Positions 1 to 10,521 are shown, numbered from the stretch's first letter. The stretch is 64,000 nt of DNA from Geodermatophilaceae bacterium URHA0031 (GCA_000620205.1 JHVP01000015.1:38885-102884), one strand, 5' to 3'. The notes: generated by a model not told the origin, from the sequence alone. A program made the numbers and translations.

Positions 1-106
1 GGGCGGCGTCCGGGAACGACTGGTCGCCGCGCAGGTGCCCCACGCCCCGGGGCGCGGTCGGCAGGCCCAGGAAGGTGGGCGCCTTCGGGGGGACGGTGGC
101 GGTCAT
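1..106 (-). CDS. lutB: LutB-type iron-sulfur L-lactate oxidation subunit (5' end only, cut by window edge)
   Basis: Only the first 35 codons are inside the window. The N-terminus reads MTATVPPKAPTFLGLPTAP and continues to a GDQSFPDAA segment. LutB proteins begin with a similar short lead followed by an F-L-G-x-P motif. The ATG overlaps the lutA stop (ATGA), so the two are translationally coupled, as in lutABC operons. LutABC is a cytosolic iron-sulfur complex oxidising L-lactate to pyruvate. The call rests mainly on position behind lutA. The ferredoxin-like Cys clusters lie outside the window and were not seen. Confidence 0.72.
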   Translation of the reverse strand, partial: MTATVPPKAPTFLGLPTAPRGVGHLRGDQSFPDAA

Positions 107-876
107 GCCGGCACCGCCGGTCGGGTCTTCTGGTCGGGACTCACGGCTTCCTCCGTCGAGGCGAGGATCTCGGCCAGGTGCACGGTGCGGGTGCCGGCCC
201 GCAACCGGGAGAGGCCGCCGCCGATGTGCATCAGGCAGGACGCGTCCCCGGCGGTGCACACCTCGGCGTGGGTGGACAGCACGTTGGCCATCTTGTCGGT
301 GAGCATCGCCGTCGAGGTGTCGGCGTTCTTGACCGCGAATGTCCCGCCGAACCCGCAGCACTGCTCGGCGCCGGGCAGCTCGACCAGCTCCAGGCCGCGG
401 ACCGCCCGGAGCAGCTGGTAGGGCCGGTCGCCCACCTTCAGCAGCCGCAGCGAGTGGCAGGTCGGGTGGTAGGTGACCCGGTGCGGGTAGTAGGCGCCGA
501 CGTCGGTCACGCCGAGGACGTCGACCAGGAACTGGGACAGCTCGTAGGTGCGCCCGGCCAGCTCCTCGGCGGCCCGGGCGAGCTCCTCGTCACCGGCCCG
601 GCGGGCGACGTCGGCCTGCTGGTGGTGGATCGAGGCGACGCACGAGCCGGACGGCGCGACGATCGCCTCGGCGCCGGCGAAGGCCCGGACGTGGTTGGCG
701 ACGATCCCGACCGCCTCCCGCCGGTAGCCGGTGTTGACGTGCATCTGCCCGCAGCAGGCCTGCCCGGTCGGCACGACGACCTCGTGCCCGAGCCGTTGCA
801 GCAGGGACGCGGTGGCGTGCGCCACCGACGGGGTCAGGGTGTCCACCAGGCAGGTGGCGAAGAGCGCGACCTTCAT
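103..876 (-). CDS. lutA: LutA-type (Fe-S)-binding protein, L-lactate utilisation
   Basis: The 257-residue product begins MKVALFATCLVDTLTP and carries the two CCG-type repeats of the family: ACCGQMHVNTGY near residue 40 and EQCCGFGGTFAVKN near 185, with a TYHPTCHSLR motif between them. LutA subunits are normally about 240 residues, so it is full length. It should act with LutB and LutC to oxidise L-lactate to pyruvate. Its ATG overlaps the TGA of the LacI regulator and its own TGA overlaps lutB, giving a coupled lacI-lutA-lutB operon. Divergent rhamnose genes supply lactate through RhaD, which explains the placement. Glycolate oxidase iron-sulfur subunits are a weaker alternative. Confidence 0.88.
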   Translation of the reverse strand: MKVALFATCLVDTLTPSVAHATASLLQRLGHEVVVPTGQACCGQMHVNTGYRREAVGIVANHVRAFAGAEAIVAPSGSCVASIHHQQADVARRAGDEELARAAEELAGRTYELSQFLVDVLGVTDVGAYYPHRVTYHPTCHSLRLLKVGDRPYQLLRAVRGLELVELPGAEQCCGFGGTFAVKNADTSTAMLTDKMANVLSTHAEVCTAGDASCLMHIGGGLSRLRAGTRTVHLAEILASTEEAVSPDQKTRPAVPA

Positions 877-1922
877 CCGATACCTCCGCTCGCGACGGCC
901 GGGCGGGGCCGCCGGACCATGCTGGACTCGCGGACGACGAGCGTGGGCTCGAAGACCGGCTGTTCGTGGACGTGTTCGGCACCCCGGGTGGCCTCGTCGA
1001 GGAGCAGTTCCGCCGCCCGCCGGCCCAGTTCCTGCCGCGGCTTGCGGACCGAGGTCAGCGGCACCGCGGCCGCAGCCGCGAAGTCGATGTCGTCGTAACC
1101 CACGATGGCGAAGTCCTCGGGGACCCGCACCCCGTGGCGGACCATCTCCTGCAGCACGCCCAGCGCGAGCAGGTCGTTGGCGCAGACCGCCGCCGTGGGC
1201 CGCCGGCCGGCCGGGAGCCCGATGACCTGCGCCGCGGCCTCGCGCCCACCGGCGACGGTGAGCGTGTCGGGGGAGAGGACGGTCAGCGCGTCGTCGGTAC
1301 CGGTGCCCTCGCGCACGGCGGCCACCACGCCGTCGTGCCGCTCCTGCACCTGGGGCAGCCCCGAGGAGCCGCCGATGAAGGCGATCCGGCGGTGACCACG
1401 CTCGAGGAGGTGGTCGGCGGCCAGCCGGCCGCCCAGCACGTCGTCGACGGCGACGGCGCACTGGCCGGGCCCGGTGGCGCGTCGGTCGAGCAGGACGACC
1501 GGCGTGCCACGGGACCGCAGCGCCTCGACGTGCGGGGACAGCTCGGCCGTCGGGGTGATGAGCACGCCCTGCACGCGCTGCTCGGTCAGCACGTCGAGGT
1601 GTGCGGACTCCCGGTCGGCCCGGTCGTCGGAGTTGCACAGCATCACCGCGAGGCCGGCGGCCTCCGCAACCTCCTCGACGCCGCGGGCGACGTCGGTGAA
1701 GAACGGGTTGGCGATGTCCAGCACGACCAGCCCGATGGTGCGGCTGCGGCCGGCCCGCAGGTGCCGGGCGGACTCGTTGCGGACGAAGCCGAGCGCCGCG
1801 ATCGCGGCCTGGACCCGTTCCCGGGTGGCCGGGGCGACGGTGCCGGGCCGGTTGAGGACGTTGCTGACCGTGCCGACCGAGACCCCGGCCGCCACGGCGA
1901 CGTCCCGGATGCTGGCGGTCAG
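873..1922 (-). CDS. LacI-family regulator, probable rhamnose/lactate repressor
   Basis: This is a 349-residue LacI protein. The N-terminal HTH reads SIRDVAVAAGVSVGTVSNVLN and a periplasmic-binding-like effector domain follows (GLVVLDIANPFFTDVARGVE; VGYDDIDFAAAAAVPLTSV). I chose a CTG start at 1922 because AGGGGAG (1928-1934) lies 5 nt upstream and the HTH starts at residue 4, the usual place. An in-frame GTG at 1976 is possible but would put the operator at 1947-1960 inside the coding region. It is the first gene of the lacI-lutAB operon and faces the rhamnose operon. Operators of the TGAAACGTTTCA type lie on both sides, so it probably controls itself and both units. The inducer is inferred, likely L-rhamnose or a catabolite. 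Confidence 0.87.
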   Translation of the reverse strand: MTASIRDVAVAAGVSVGTVSNVLNRPGTVAPATRERVQAAIAALGFVRNESARHLRAGRSRTIGLVVLDIANPFFTDVARGVEEVAEAAGLAVMLCNSDDRADRESAHLDVLTEQRVQGVLITPTAELSPHVEALRSRGTPVVLLDRRATGPGQCAVAVDDVLGGRLAADHLLERGHRRIAFIGGSSGLPQVQERHDGVVAAVREGTGTDDALTVLSPDTLTVAGGREAAAQVIGLPAGRRPTAAVCANDLLALGVLQEMVRHGVRVPEDFAIVGYDDIDFAAAAAVPLTSVRKPRQELGRRAAELLLDEATRGAEHVHEQPVFEPTLVVRESSMVRRPRPAVASGGIG

Positions 1923-1946
1923 CGGAGCTCCCCTGCAGGTCAGGCG

Positions 1947-1960
1947 TTGAAACGTCTCAA
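1947..1960. promoter_or_regulatory. LacI-type operator upstream of the lacI-lutAB operon
   Basis: TTGAAACGTCTCAA differs by one base from a perfect palindrome of TTGAAACGTTTCAA. It lies just upstream of the chosen start of the LacI gene and matches the operator at 2058-2071, so it is probably the autoregulatory site. Confidence 0.7.
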
Positions 1961-2011
1961 CGTCGCTCGGGTCCACCAGATCACGGTTCGGAGGCCGCGG
2001 GCCGGTGACGG

Positions 2012-2041
2012 TTGACACATTCCTAGCAGCTTCCCTATGGT
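2012..2041 (+). promoter_or_regulatory. Promoter of the rhamnose operon
   Basis: A TTGACA -35 box at 2012-2017 and a TATGGT -10 box at 2036-2041 are separated by 18 nt. This is one of the best sigma70-type promoters in the window. Transcription would start near 2048, directly before the operator at 2058-2071. Confidence 0.75.
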
Positions 2042-2057
2042 CTGCGCCACAACGCCT

Positions 2058-2071
2058 CTGAAACGTTTCAG
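2058..2071. promoter_or_regulatory. LacI-type operator of the rhamnose operon
   Basis: CTGAAACGTTTCAG is a perfect 14-bp palindrome of the classical LacI-family type with a central CG. It lies about 10 nt downstream of the predicted transcription start, where a bound repressor would block initiation or elongation. Confidence 0.8.
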
Positions 2072-2105
2072 CCGAAGCGACGGAGGCCCTCGACGAGGAG
2101 GTCAC

Positions 2106-3622
<1,517 letters not shown>

Positions 3623-3626
<4 letters not shown>

Positions 3627-4699
3627 GCGCCTCCACCGCCCACCGGCCGCCCACCGGGGCGACCGAGGCCGACGCGCCGGAGGCCCGCTCCCGGCGCGGG
3701 GCCGCGCTCGCCCAGCGGCTGGTCGTCGTCCGGGAGCTCGGCATCCTCGCCGCGCTGGTGCTGCTGATCGGCATCACGCTGATCGCCAACCCGCGCTTCC
3801 TGTCGGGGCAGAACGTCCGGGACCTGATGCTGTCGGCCGCGGTGCTGGTGGTGCTCGCCGCCGGCCAGACGATGGTCATCATCACCCGCAACGTCGACCT
3901 GTCGGTCGGGTCGGTGCTGGGGCTGTCCGCCTACGCCGTCGGCACGTTGCTGGTCGACCACCCCGGCACCCCGGTGGTGGTCGCGGTGCTGGCCGGCATG
4001 GTCGTCGGTGCGGTGTGCGGCCTGGTCAACGGCGCGATCGTCGCGGTGGCCAAGGTCCCCTCGCTGGTGGTCACGCTGGGCACGCTGTACGCCATCCGCG
4101 GGCTGACCTCGCTGTGGGCGAGCAGCTCCGACCGGCTGCAGATCAACGCCTCCGACCTGCCCAGCAGCTTCAAGAGCTTCGGCGGGGCCCGGGTGCTCGG
4201 CATCCCCGTGCTGTTCCTGATCGCGGTCGCGGTCGTCCTGGTGGTCGGCTACCACCTGCGCTCCTACCGCAGCGGCCGTGAGCTGTACGGCATCGGCTCG
4301 GCACCCGAGGCGGCCCGGCTCTCCGGCATCCCGGTCGGGCGGCGGGTGCTCACCGCATTCGTGCTCAACGGTGCCCTGGCCGGCCTGGCCGGCGTCCTCT
4401 ACGCCGCCCGGTTCCAGACGCTGGACACCACGGCCGGCACCGGCCTCGAGCTCAACGTGGTGGCCGCCGCCGTGGTCGGTGGTGTCGCGATCGCCGGGGG
4501 CACCGGCAGCGCCTGGGGCGCCGCGCTCGGCGCGCTGCTGCTCACCACCATCGGCACCGCGCTGCCGCAGCTGGGCATCAACCCGTTCTGGCGGGACGCC
4601 GCGGTCGGCGCCCTGATCCTCGCCGCCATCGCCCTGGACCGGACGCTCACCCTGCGCCTGGCCGCCCGCCTCCGAGGGAGGAACCTCCGTGGCAGTTGA
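3623..4699 (+). CDS. rhaP: Rhamnose ABC transporter permease 1
   Basis: This 358-residue inner-membrane permease has a cytoplasmic lead of about 38 residues followed by some eight to ten hydrophobic segments. The ribose/xylose-type permease motifs are present: [17 protein letters not shown] near residue 92 and [16 protein letters not shown] near 285. Its ATG shares ATGA with the ATPase stop and its end overlaps the second permease by 11 bases. It should form the sugar channel as a heterodimer with the next gene product. Which permease is rhaP and which rhaQ is arbitrary here. Confidence 0.88.
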
Positions 4700-5741
4700 C
4701 ACCTCCTCCGCGCCGGTGGCCGGGAACGCCACCCCGCCCCCGGCCCGGGCCCCGCGTGGGTTCACGCTGCCCAGCGGCAGCGTGATCAGCACCTTCCTGG
4801 TGCTGTTCCTGGTGATCGCCTCGTTCAGCGTCGACGGCTTCGCGAGCACCCGGAACCTCGGCTTCCTGCTGCTGGACGTCGTCGTCATCGCACTGATCGC
4901 GCTGCCGCTCACGCTGATCGTGGTCACCGGCGAGATCGACCTGTCGGTGGCCAGCATGGTGGGCCTGAGCAGCGCCGTCATGGGCAAGCTGTGGTTCGCC
5001 GGGCTGTCGCTGCAGCTGATCATCGTGCTCTGCCTGGTGCTCGGAGCCGTGCTCGGTGCGTTCAACGGCCTGCTGGTGACCTGGCTGGGGCTGCCCTCGC
5101 TGGCGGTCACGATCGGCACGCTGGCGCTCTACCGCGGTCTGGCGTTCGTCGTCCTCGGTGACCAGGCGGTCGCGGACTTCCCGCGCTCCTGGACGACGTG
5201 GGCCATCTCCTCCCTCGGGAACTCGGGCATCCCCAACGCGGTGCTACCGCTGCTGGTGCTGGTCGCCGTCACCGCCGTCCTGCTGCACGCCACCCCGATC
5301 GGCCGGGCGCTCTACGCCATGGGCAACAGCGAGGACGCCGCCCGGTTCAGCGGCATCGACGTCGCCCGGATGAAGTTCTGGCTGTTCGTCGCCTCTGGTG
5401 TGGTCAGCGCGCTCGGCGGCGTCTTCTGGACCCTCCGCTACGGCAGCGCACGGGCCGACAACGCGACCGGTCTCGAGCTGCAGGTGATCGCGGCGATCCT
5501 GCTCGGCGGGGTCTCCATCTTCGGCGGCAGCGGCGGGCTGCTCGGTGTCATGGCCGGGGCCCTCCTGCTGGCCTCGGTGCGCAACGCCCTGCAGCTGGTC
5601 AACGTGCCGTCGGACGTGCTGAACATCGTCACCGGTGCCCTGCTCATCGTCGCCGTCGTCGCGCCCCAGGTGGTCGCGCGGCTGAAGACCCACAGACCTC
5701 CGGCACGACGTAGCGCCGGCGCACAGAAGGGGAACCCATGA
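4689..5741 (+). CDS. rhaQ: Rhamnose ABC transporter permease 2
   Basis: This 350-residue permease is paralogous to its upstream neighbour. It has VVTGEIDLSVASMVGLSSA near residue 80 and LLGGVSIFGGSGGLLG near 275, with hydrophobic helices throughout. The GTG start lies inside the previous gene, with GGGAGG just upstream, so translation is coupled. It completes the transmembrane pore of the importer. The stop overlaps the ATG of the binding-protein gene (ATGA). Confidence 0.88.
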   Translation: MAVDTSSAPVAGNATPPPARAPRGFTLPSGSVISTFLVLFLVIASFSVDGFASTRNLGFLLLDVVVIALIALPLTLIVVTGEIDLSVASMVGLSSAVMGKLWFAGLSLQLIIVLCLVLGAVLGAFNGLLVTWLGLPSLAVTIGTLALYRGLAFVVLGDQAVADFPRSWTTWAISSLGNSGIPNAVLPLLVLVAVTAVLLHATPIGRALYAMGNSEDAARFSGIDVARMKFWLFVASGVVSALGGVFWTLRYGSARADNATGLELQVIAAILLGGVSIFGGSGGLLGVMAGALLLASVRNALQLVNVPSDVLNIVTGALLIVAVVAPQVVARLKTHRPPARRSAGAQKGNP

Positions 5742-6823
5742 CCAGCTTCCTGACCGCCCGGCGCCTCCGCGGGGTGATCACCGGATCAGCGGTGGCCGCC
5801 CTGGTGCTCACCACCGCAGCCTGCGGGGGCACCACCCGGGACGACGAGGACGCCTCCTCGGGCGACAGCGGCTCCAGCGCCTCGGCCGACCCGAACGCCG
5901 AGATCCCCGAGGGCCTGGCGATCGCCTTCCTCCCCAAGCAGCTGAACAACCCCTACTTCGCCGTGGCCGACGGCGGCGGCGAGAAGGCGGTCGGTGAGCT
6001 CAAGGGCGACTACAGCGAGGTCGGCCCCTCCGAGGCGAGCGCCTCCTCCCAGGTCAGCTACATCAACACGCTGACCCAGCAGGGCGCCGACGTCATCGTC
6101 ACCTCGGCCAACGACCCCAACGCCATCTGCTCGGCGCTGGACCAGGCCCGCGCCGGCGGGGCCAAGGTCGTGACCTTCGACTCCGACACCGACCCGGAGT
6201 GCCGGGACGCCTTCATCAACCAGGCGACGGCGGACGGCATCGCGCAGACCCAGATCGACCTGATGGCCGAGCAGATCGGTGGCTCGGGCAAGGTCGCGAT
6301 CCTCTCCGCGACGGCGAACGCGACGAACCAGAACGCCTGGATCGAGATCATGAAGAGCTACGCCGCGGAGAAGTACCCGCAGATGCAGATCGTCAGCACC
6401 GTCTACGGCGACGACGAGGACGAGAAGTCCTTCCAGGAGACCCAGGGCCTGCTGCAGAGCACCCCTGACCTCAAGGGCATCATCTCGCCGACCACGGTGG
6501 GCATCGCCGCCGCGGCGCGCTACCTGTCCGGCTCGGAGTACAAGGGCAAGGTCGCGCTGACCGGCCTCGGCACCCCGAACCAGATGCGCGACTTCGTCAA
6601 GGACGGCACCGTCACGGCGTTCGCGCTGTGGAACCCGGCCGACCTCGGCTACCTCGCCGCCTACGCCGGCGCGGCGCTGTCCGCCGGCCAGATCACCGGC
6701 GCGGAGGGCGAGACCTTCACCGCCGGCGACCTCGGCGAGTACACGATCGGCAAGGACGGCGAGATCGTCCTCGGCGACCCGACCGTGTTCAAGGCCGACA
6801 ACATCGACGACTTCGACTTCTGA
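5738..6823 (+). CDS. rhaS: Rhamnose-binding lipoprotein of the ABC importer
   Basis: The 361-residue protein starts with a lipoprotein signal: basic ARRLRG, a hydrophobic core and Cys29 in LTTAACGG, so it should be anchored outside the membrane. A Ser/Asp-rich linker leads into a type I periplasmic-binding fold with LAIAFLPKQLNNPYFAVAD at the N-lobe and GADVIVTSANDPNAI in the first domain. RhaS proteins of this type bind L-rhamnose. The gene is coupled to the second permease and followed by a 74-base gap with an RBS for the mutarotase. Confidence 0.88.
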   Translation: MTSFLTARRLRGVITGSAVAALVLTTAACGGTTRDDEDASSGDSGSSASADPNAEIPEGLAIAFLPKQLNNPYFAVADGGGEKAVGELKGDYSEVGPSEASASSQVSYINTLTQQGADVIVTSANDPNAICSALDQARAGGAKVVTFDSDTDPECRDAFINQATADGIAQTQIDLMAEQIGGSGKVAILSATANATNQNAWIEIMKSYAAEKYPQMQIVSTVYGDDEDEKSFQETQGLLQSTPDLKGIISPTTVGIAAAARYLSGSEYKGKVALTGLGTPNQMRDFVKDGTVTAFALWNPADLGYLAAYAGAALSAGQITGAEGETFTAGDLGEYTIGKDGEIVLGDPTVFKADNIDDFDF

Positions 6824-6897
6824 GTCGTCCTCCCCGTCGCCGCCGGTCGCCCGGCCGGCGGCGACGGGGTTCGCCCGACCCACCCCCGGAGGAACGA

Positions 6898-7257
6898 GTG
6901 CCGCGCGTCTGCTTCACCCTCCAGGTCCGCCCCGACCGGCTCGCCGAGTACCGCCGGCGCCACGCCGCGGTCTGGCCGGAGATGCTCCGCGCCCTCCGCG
7001 ACAGCGGCTGGCGCGACTACCAGCTCTTCCTGCGCGAGGACGGACTCCTCGTCGGCACCGTGGTGACCGACGACCTGGCTGCGGCGCAGGCCGCCGTCGA
7101 CGCCGCTGCGGTGAGCGCGCGGTGGGAGGCGGAGATGGCCCCCTTCTTCGAGACCGGGGACGGCCGCGGCAAGTCCTCGCTCGACCTCGTCTTCGACCTC
7201 GACGCCCAGCTCAGGGCGGCCGGGGAGCACACCGCAACGAACGGAGAGACCCCGTGA
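6898..7257 (+). CDS. rhaM: L-rhamnose mutarotase
   Basis: The 119-residue protein is close to the usual 104-residue RhaM size with a short C-terminal tail. It shows the ferredoxin-like dimer pattern: RVCFTLQVRPDRLAEYRRRH, then VWPEMLRALRDSGWRDYQLF. RhaM interconverts alpha- and beta-L-rhamnose before isomerisation. GTG 6898 is chosen because GGAGG (6888-6892) is 5 nt upstream and the conserved core begins almost at once. The stop overlaps the rhaI start (GTGA). Confidence 0.9.
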   Translation: MPRVCFTLQVRPDRLAEYRRRHAAVWPEMLRALRDSGWRDYQLFLREDGLLVGTVVTDDLAAAQAAVDAAAVSARWEAEMAPFFETGDGRGKSSLDLVFDLDAQLRAAGEHTATNGETP

Positions 7258-8426
7258 CCACCGACCTCCGGGCCGCCGCCCTCAGCGCGCTGGCCCAGCA
7301 GACCATCGAGCTGCCCTCCTGGGCGTTCGGCAACGCCGGGACCCGGTTCAAGGTCTTCAGCTCGCCCGGGGTGCCCCGCGACCCGTTCGAGAAGATCACC
7401 GACGCCGCGCAGGTGCACCGGTACACCGGCGTCGCCCCCCGGGTCTCGCTGCACATCCCGTGGGACCTCGTCGACGACTTCGGCAAGCTCGCCCGGCACG
7501 CCGCCGACGAGGGCGTCTCGATCGGCGCGATCAACTCGAACCTGTTCCAGGCCGACGAGTACAAGCTCGGCTCGCTGACCAACGCCGACCCGGCGGTGCG
7601 GGCCAAGGCCGTCGCCCACCACGTGCAGTGCATCGACGTCATGCGCGCCACCGGGTCGACCGACCTGAAGATCTGGCTCCCCGACGGCACCAACTACCCG
7701 GGCCAGGACGACATCACCGACCGGCAGGAGCGGCTCGCGGAGTCGCTGCAGCAGATCTACGCCGAGCTGGACCCCGAGCACCGGCTGGTCCTCGAGTACA
7801 AGTTCTACGAGCCGTACTTCTACACGATGGACATCCCCGACTGGGGCACCTCGCTGCTGCACTGCCTGGCCCTCGGCGAGCAGGCGAAGGTCGTGCTGGA
7901 CACCGGCCACCACGCGCCGAACACCAACATCGAGTTCATCGTCGCCCAGCTGCTGCGGGTCGGCCGGCTCGGCGCCTTCGACTTCAACTCCCGCTTCTAC
8001 GGCGACGACGACCTGATCGTGGGCGCCGCCGACCCGTTCCAGCTGTTCCGGATCATGAACGAGATCGTCCGCGCCGACGCGTTGCGCCCGGACTCGGGCG
8101 TGAACTTCATGCTCGACCAGTGCCACAACATCGAGCCGAAGATCCCCGGCCAGATCCGCTCGGTGATGAACGTCCAGGAGGCCACGGCGAAGGCGCTGCT
8201 GGTCGACCGGGAGGCGCTCCGGGCGGCCCAGGTCACCGGTGACGTGCTCGGTGCCAACGGCGTCCTGATGGACGCCTACAAGACCGACGTCCGGCCGCTG
8301 CTGGCCGAGCTTCGCGAGTCGCAGGGCCTGCCCGCCGACCCGTACGCCGCCTACGCCGCCTCCGGCTACGCGGACAAGATCGCCACCGAGCGCGTGGGAG
8401 GCCAGCAGGCCTCCTGGGGCGCCTGA
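7254..8426 (+). CDS. rhaI: L-rhamnose isomerase (TIM-barrel RhaI type)
   Basis: The 390-residue product matches the RhaI branch of rhamnose isomerases, not the E. coli RhaA branch. Metal-site segments typical of the fold are visible: VLEYKFYEPYFY (Glu), VVLDTGHHAPNTNIEF (Asp/His) and GAFDFNSRFYGDDDL (Asp). It converts L-rhamnose to L-rhamnulose in the cytosol. GTG 7254 overlaps the rhaM stop. The 15-base gap to rhaD and common strand show one transcript. Confidence 0.92.
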   Translation: MTTDLRAAALSALAQQTIELPSWAFGNAGTRFKVFSSPGVPRDPFEKITDAAQVHRYTGVAPRVSLHIPWDLVDDFGKLARHAADEGVSIGAINSNLFQADEYKLGSLTNADPAVRAKAVAHHVQCIDVMRATGSTDLKIWLPDGTNYPGQDDITDRQERLAESLQQIYAELDPEHRLVLEYKFYEPYFYTMDIPDWGTSLLHCLALGEQAKVVLDTGHHAPNTNIEFIVAQLLRVGRLGAFDFNSRFYGDDDLIVGAADPFQLFRIMNEIVRADALRPDSGVNFMLDQCHNIEPKIPGQIRSVMNVQEATAKALLVDREALRAAQVTGDVLGANGVLMDAYKTDVRPLLAELRESQGLPADPYAAYAASGYADKIATERVGGQQASWGA

Positions 8427-8441
8427 GCCGAGGACGACGAC

Positions 8442-10478
8442 ATGACGAACCCCGTGGTCAGTGACCTGCTCGCCCGCTCGAACCGCCTCGGTGCGGACCC
8501 GCGGAACACCAACTACGCCGGCGGCAACACCTCCGCCGCCGGCACGGAGACCGACCCGGTCACCGGCCAGCCGGTCGAGCTGCTCTGGGTCAAGGGCTCC
8601 GGGGGTGACCTCGGCACGCTGACCGAGGGCGGCCTCGCCGTCCTGCGGCTGGACCGGCTCCGGTCGCTGGTCGACGTCTACCCCGGCGTCGACCGCGAGG
8701 ACGAGATGGTCGCGGCCTTCGACTACTGCCTGCACGGCCGCGGCGGCGCGGCCCCGAGCATCGACACCGCGATGCACGGCCTGGTCCGGGCCGCGCACGT
8801 CGACCACCTGCACCCCGACTCCGGCATCGCGCTGGCCACCGCGGCCGACGGCGAGGCGCTGACCCGGGAGTGCTTCGGCGACCGCGTCGTCTGGGTGCCG
8901 TGGCGCCGTCCGGGCTTCCAGCTGGGCCTGGACATCGCCGAGATCGCGGAGAAGAACCCGCAGGCCATCGGCGCGGTGCTCGGCGGGCACGGCATCACGG
9001 CGTGGGCCGACACCAGCGAGCAGTGCGAGGCGAACTCGCTGGAGATCATCGCCACGGCGGAGCAGTTCCTCGCCGAGCGTGGCCGGCCGGAACCCTTCGG
9101 CCCGGTGCTGCCCGGCTTCGGGGCGCTGCCCGAGGCGGAGCGGCGGGCCAGGGCCGCGGCGCTGTTCCCGGTGGTCCGCGGGCTGGCGTCCACGGACAAG
9201 CCGCAGGTCGGGCACTACACCGACACCGACGTGGTGCTCGACTTCCTGGCCGCCGCCGAGCACCCGCGGCTGGCCGCGCTGGGCACCTCCTGCCCGGACC
9301 ACTTCCTGCGCACCAAGGTGCGCCCGCTGGTCGTCGACCTGCCGGCCGATGCGCCGGTCGAGGACGTCCTGGCGCGGCTGCGCGAGCTGCACGAGGCCTA
9401 CCGGGCCGACTACGCCGCCTACTACGAGCGGCACGCCACCCCCGACTCCCCGGCCATGCGCGGCGCGGACCCGGCGATCGTGCTGGTGCCCGGGGTCGGC
9501 ATGTTCAGCTTCGGCGCGAACAAGCAGACCGCCCGTGTGGCCGGTGAGTTCTACGTCAACGCGATCAACGTGATGCGCGGCGCCGAGGCCGTCTCGACCT
9601 ACGCGCCGATCGACGAGAGCGAGAAGTTCCGGATCGAGTACTGGGCCCTGGAGGAGGCCAAGCTCGCCCGGATGCCGAAGCCGAAGCCGCTGGCCACCCG
9701 GGTCGCGCTGGTCACCGGCGCCGCGTCGGGCATCGGCAAGGCCATCGCCGAGCGGCTGGCCGCCGAGGGCGCCTGCGTCGTCGTCGCCGACCTGGACCTG
9801 GCCAAGGCCGACGCCGCGGCCGCGGGCATCGGCAGCTCCGACGTCGCGGTCGGGGTGGCCGCCGACGTGAGCGACGCGGGGGCCGTGGCCGCCGCGTTCG
9901 CCGAGGCCGTGCTCGCCTTCGGCGGCGTCGACCTGGTGGTCAACAACGCCGGGCTCTCGATCTCCAAGCCGCTGCTGGAGACCACCGAGCGCGACTGGGA
10001 CCTGCAGCACGACGTGATGGCCAAGGGCAGTTTCCTGGTCTCCCGGGAGGCGGCCCGGATCATGATCGAGCAGGGGATGGGCGGCGACCTCGTCTACATC
10101 TCCTCGAAGAACTCGGTCTTCGCCGGGCCGAACAACATCGCCTACTCCGCGGTCAAGGCCGACCAGGCGCACCAGGTCCGGCTGCTCGCCGCCGAGCTCG
10201 GGCCGCAGCAGATCCGGGTGAACGGGATCAACCCGGACGGCGTCGTCCGCGGCTCGGGCATCTTCGCCGGGGGGTGGGGTGCTCAGCGCGCCGCCGTCTA
10301 CGGGGTCAAGGAGGAGGAGCTGGGTGAGTACTACGCCCAGCGCACCCTGCTCAAGCGCGAGGTCCTCCCCGAGCACGTCGCCGACGCCGTCTTCGCCCTC
10401 ACCGGCGGAGAGCTGACCCGGACGACGGGCCTGCACGTCCCCGTCGACTCCGGCGTCGCCGCCGCCTTCCTCCGGTGA
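8442..10478 (+). CDS. rhaD: Bifunctional rhamnulose-1-phosphate aldolase / lactaldehyde dehydrogenase
   Basis: The 678-residue protein is a natural fusion known in rhamnose loci as RhaD or RhaEW. Residues 1 to about 410 form a class II aldolase domain (TNYAGGNTSAAG; DTAMHGLVRAAHVDHLHPDS with metal His residues). Residues from about 420 form a short-chain dehydrogenase with nucleotide motif VTGAASGIGKA, NNAG and the catalytic YSAVK. The aldolase cleaves L-rhamnulose-1-phosphate to DHAP and L-lactaldehyde. The second half oxidises lactaldehyde to L-lactate. That product is the substrate of the divergent lutAB operon, which makes the locus self-consistent. Confidence 0.92.
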   Translation: MTNPVVSDLLARSNRLGADPRNTNYAGGNTSAAGTETDPVTGQPVELLWVKGSGGDLGTLTEGGLAVLRLDRLRSLVDVYPGVDREDEMVAAFDYCLHGRGGAAPSIDTAMHGLVRAAHVDHLHPDSGIALATAADGEALTRECFGDRVVWVPWRRPGFQLGLDIAEIAEKNPQAIGAVLGGHGITAWADTSEQCEANSLEIIATAEQFLAERGRPEPFGPVLPGFGALPEAERRARAAALFPVVRGLASTDKPQVGHYTDTDVVLDFLAAAEHPRLAALGTSCPDHFLRTKVRPLVVDLPADAPVEDVLARLRELHEAYRADYAAYYERHATPDSPAMRGADPAIVLVPGVGMFSFGANKQTARVAGEFYVNAINVMRGAEAVSTYAPIDESEKFRIEYWALEEAKLARMPKPKPLATRVALVTGAASGIGKAIAERLAAEGACVVVADLDLAKADAAAAGIGSSDVAVGVAADVSDAGAVAAAFAEAVLAFGGVDLVVNNAGLSISKPLLETTERDWDLQHDVMAKGSFLVSREAARIMIEQGMGGDLVYISSKNSVFAGPNNIAYSAVKADQAHQVRLLAAELGPQQIRVNGINPDGVVRGSGIFAGGWGAQRAAVYGVKEEELGEYYAQRTLLKREVLPEHVADAVFALTGGELTRTTGLHVPVDSGVAAAFLR

Positions 10479-10513
10479 CCGTTCTCGCCAAAATGGCCAT
10501 TTTGGCGGAACGG
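10479..10513. repeat. Strong hairpin between rhaD and rhaB with a 22-bp perfect palindrome
   Basis: Bases 10486-10507 are a perfect palindrome with core CCAAAATGGCCATTTTGG. CCGTTC and GAACGG extend it to a 17-bp stem with one bulged T. It sits directly after the rhaD stop and within 10 bases of the rhaB start region. No T-run follows, so it may be an attenuating hairpin, an mRNA stabiliser or an interspersed palindrome like that at 19696-19717. Confidence 0.75.
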
Positions 10514-10521
10514 GAACGGCG

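Noticed and set aside
8442..10478. Possible false fusion of aldolase and dehydrogenase genes
   Set aside because: The aldolase-SDR fusion is a known architecture in rhamnose loci and both halves have complete motifs.
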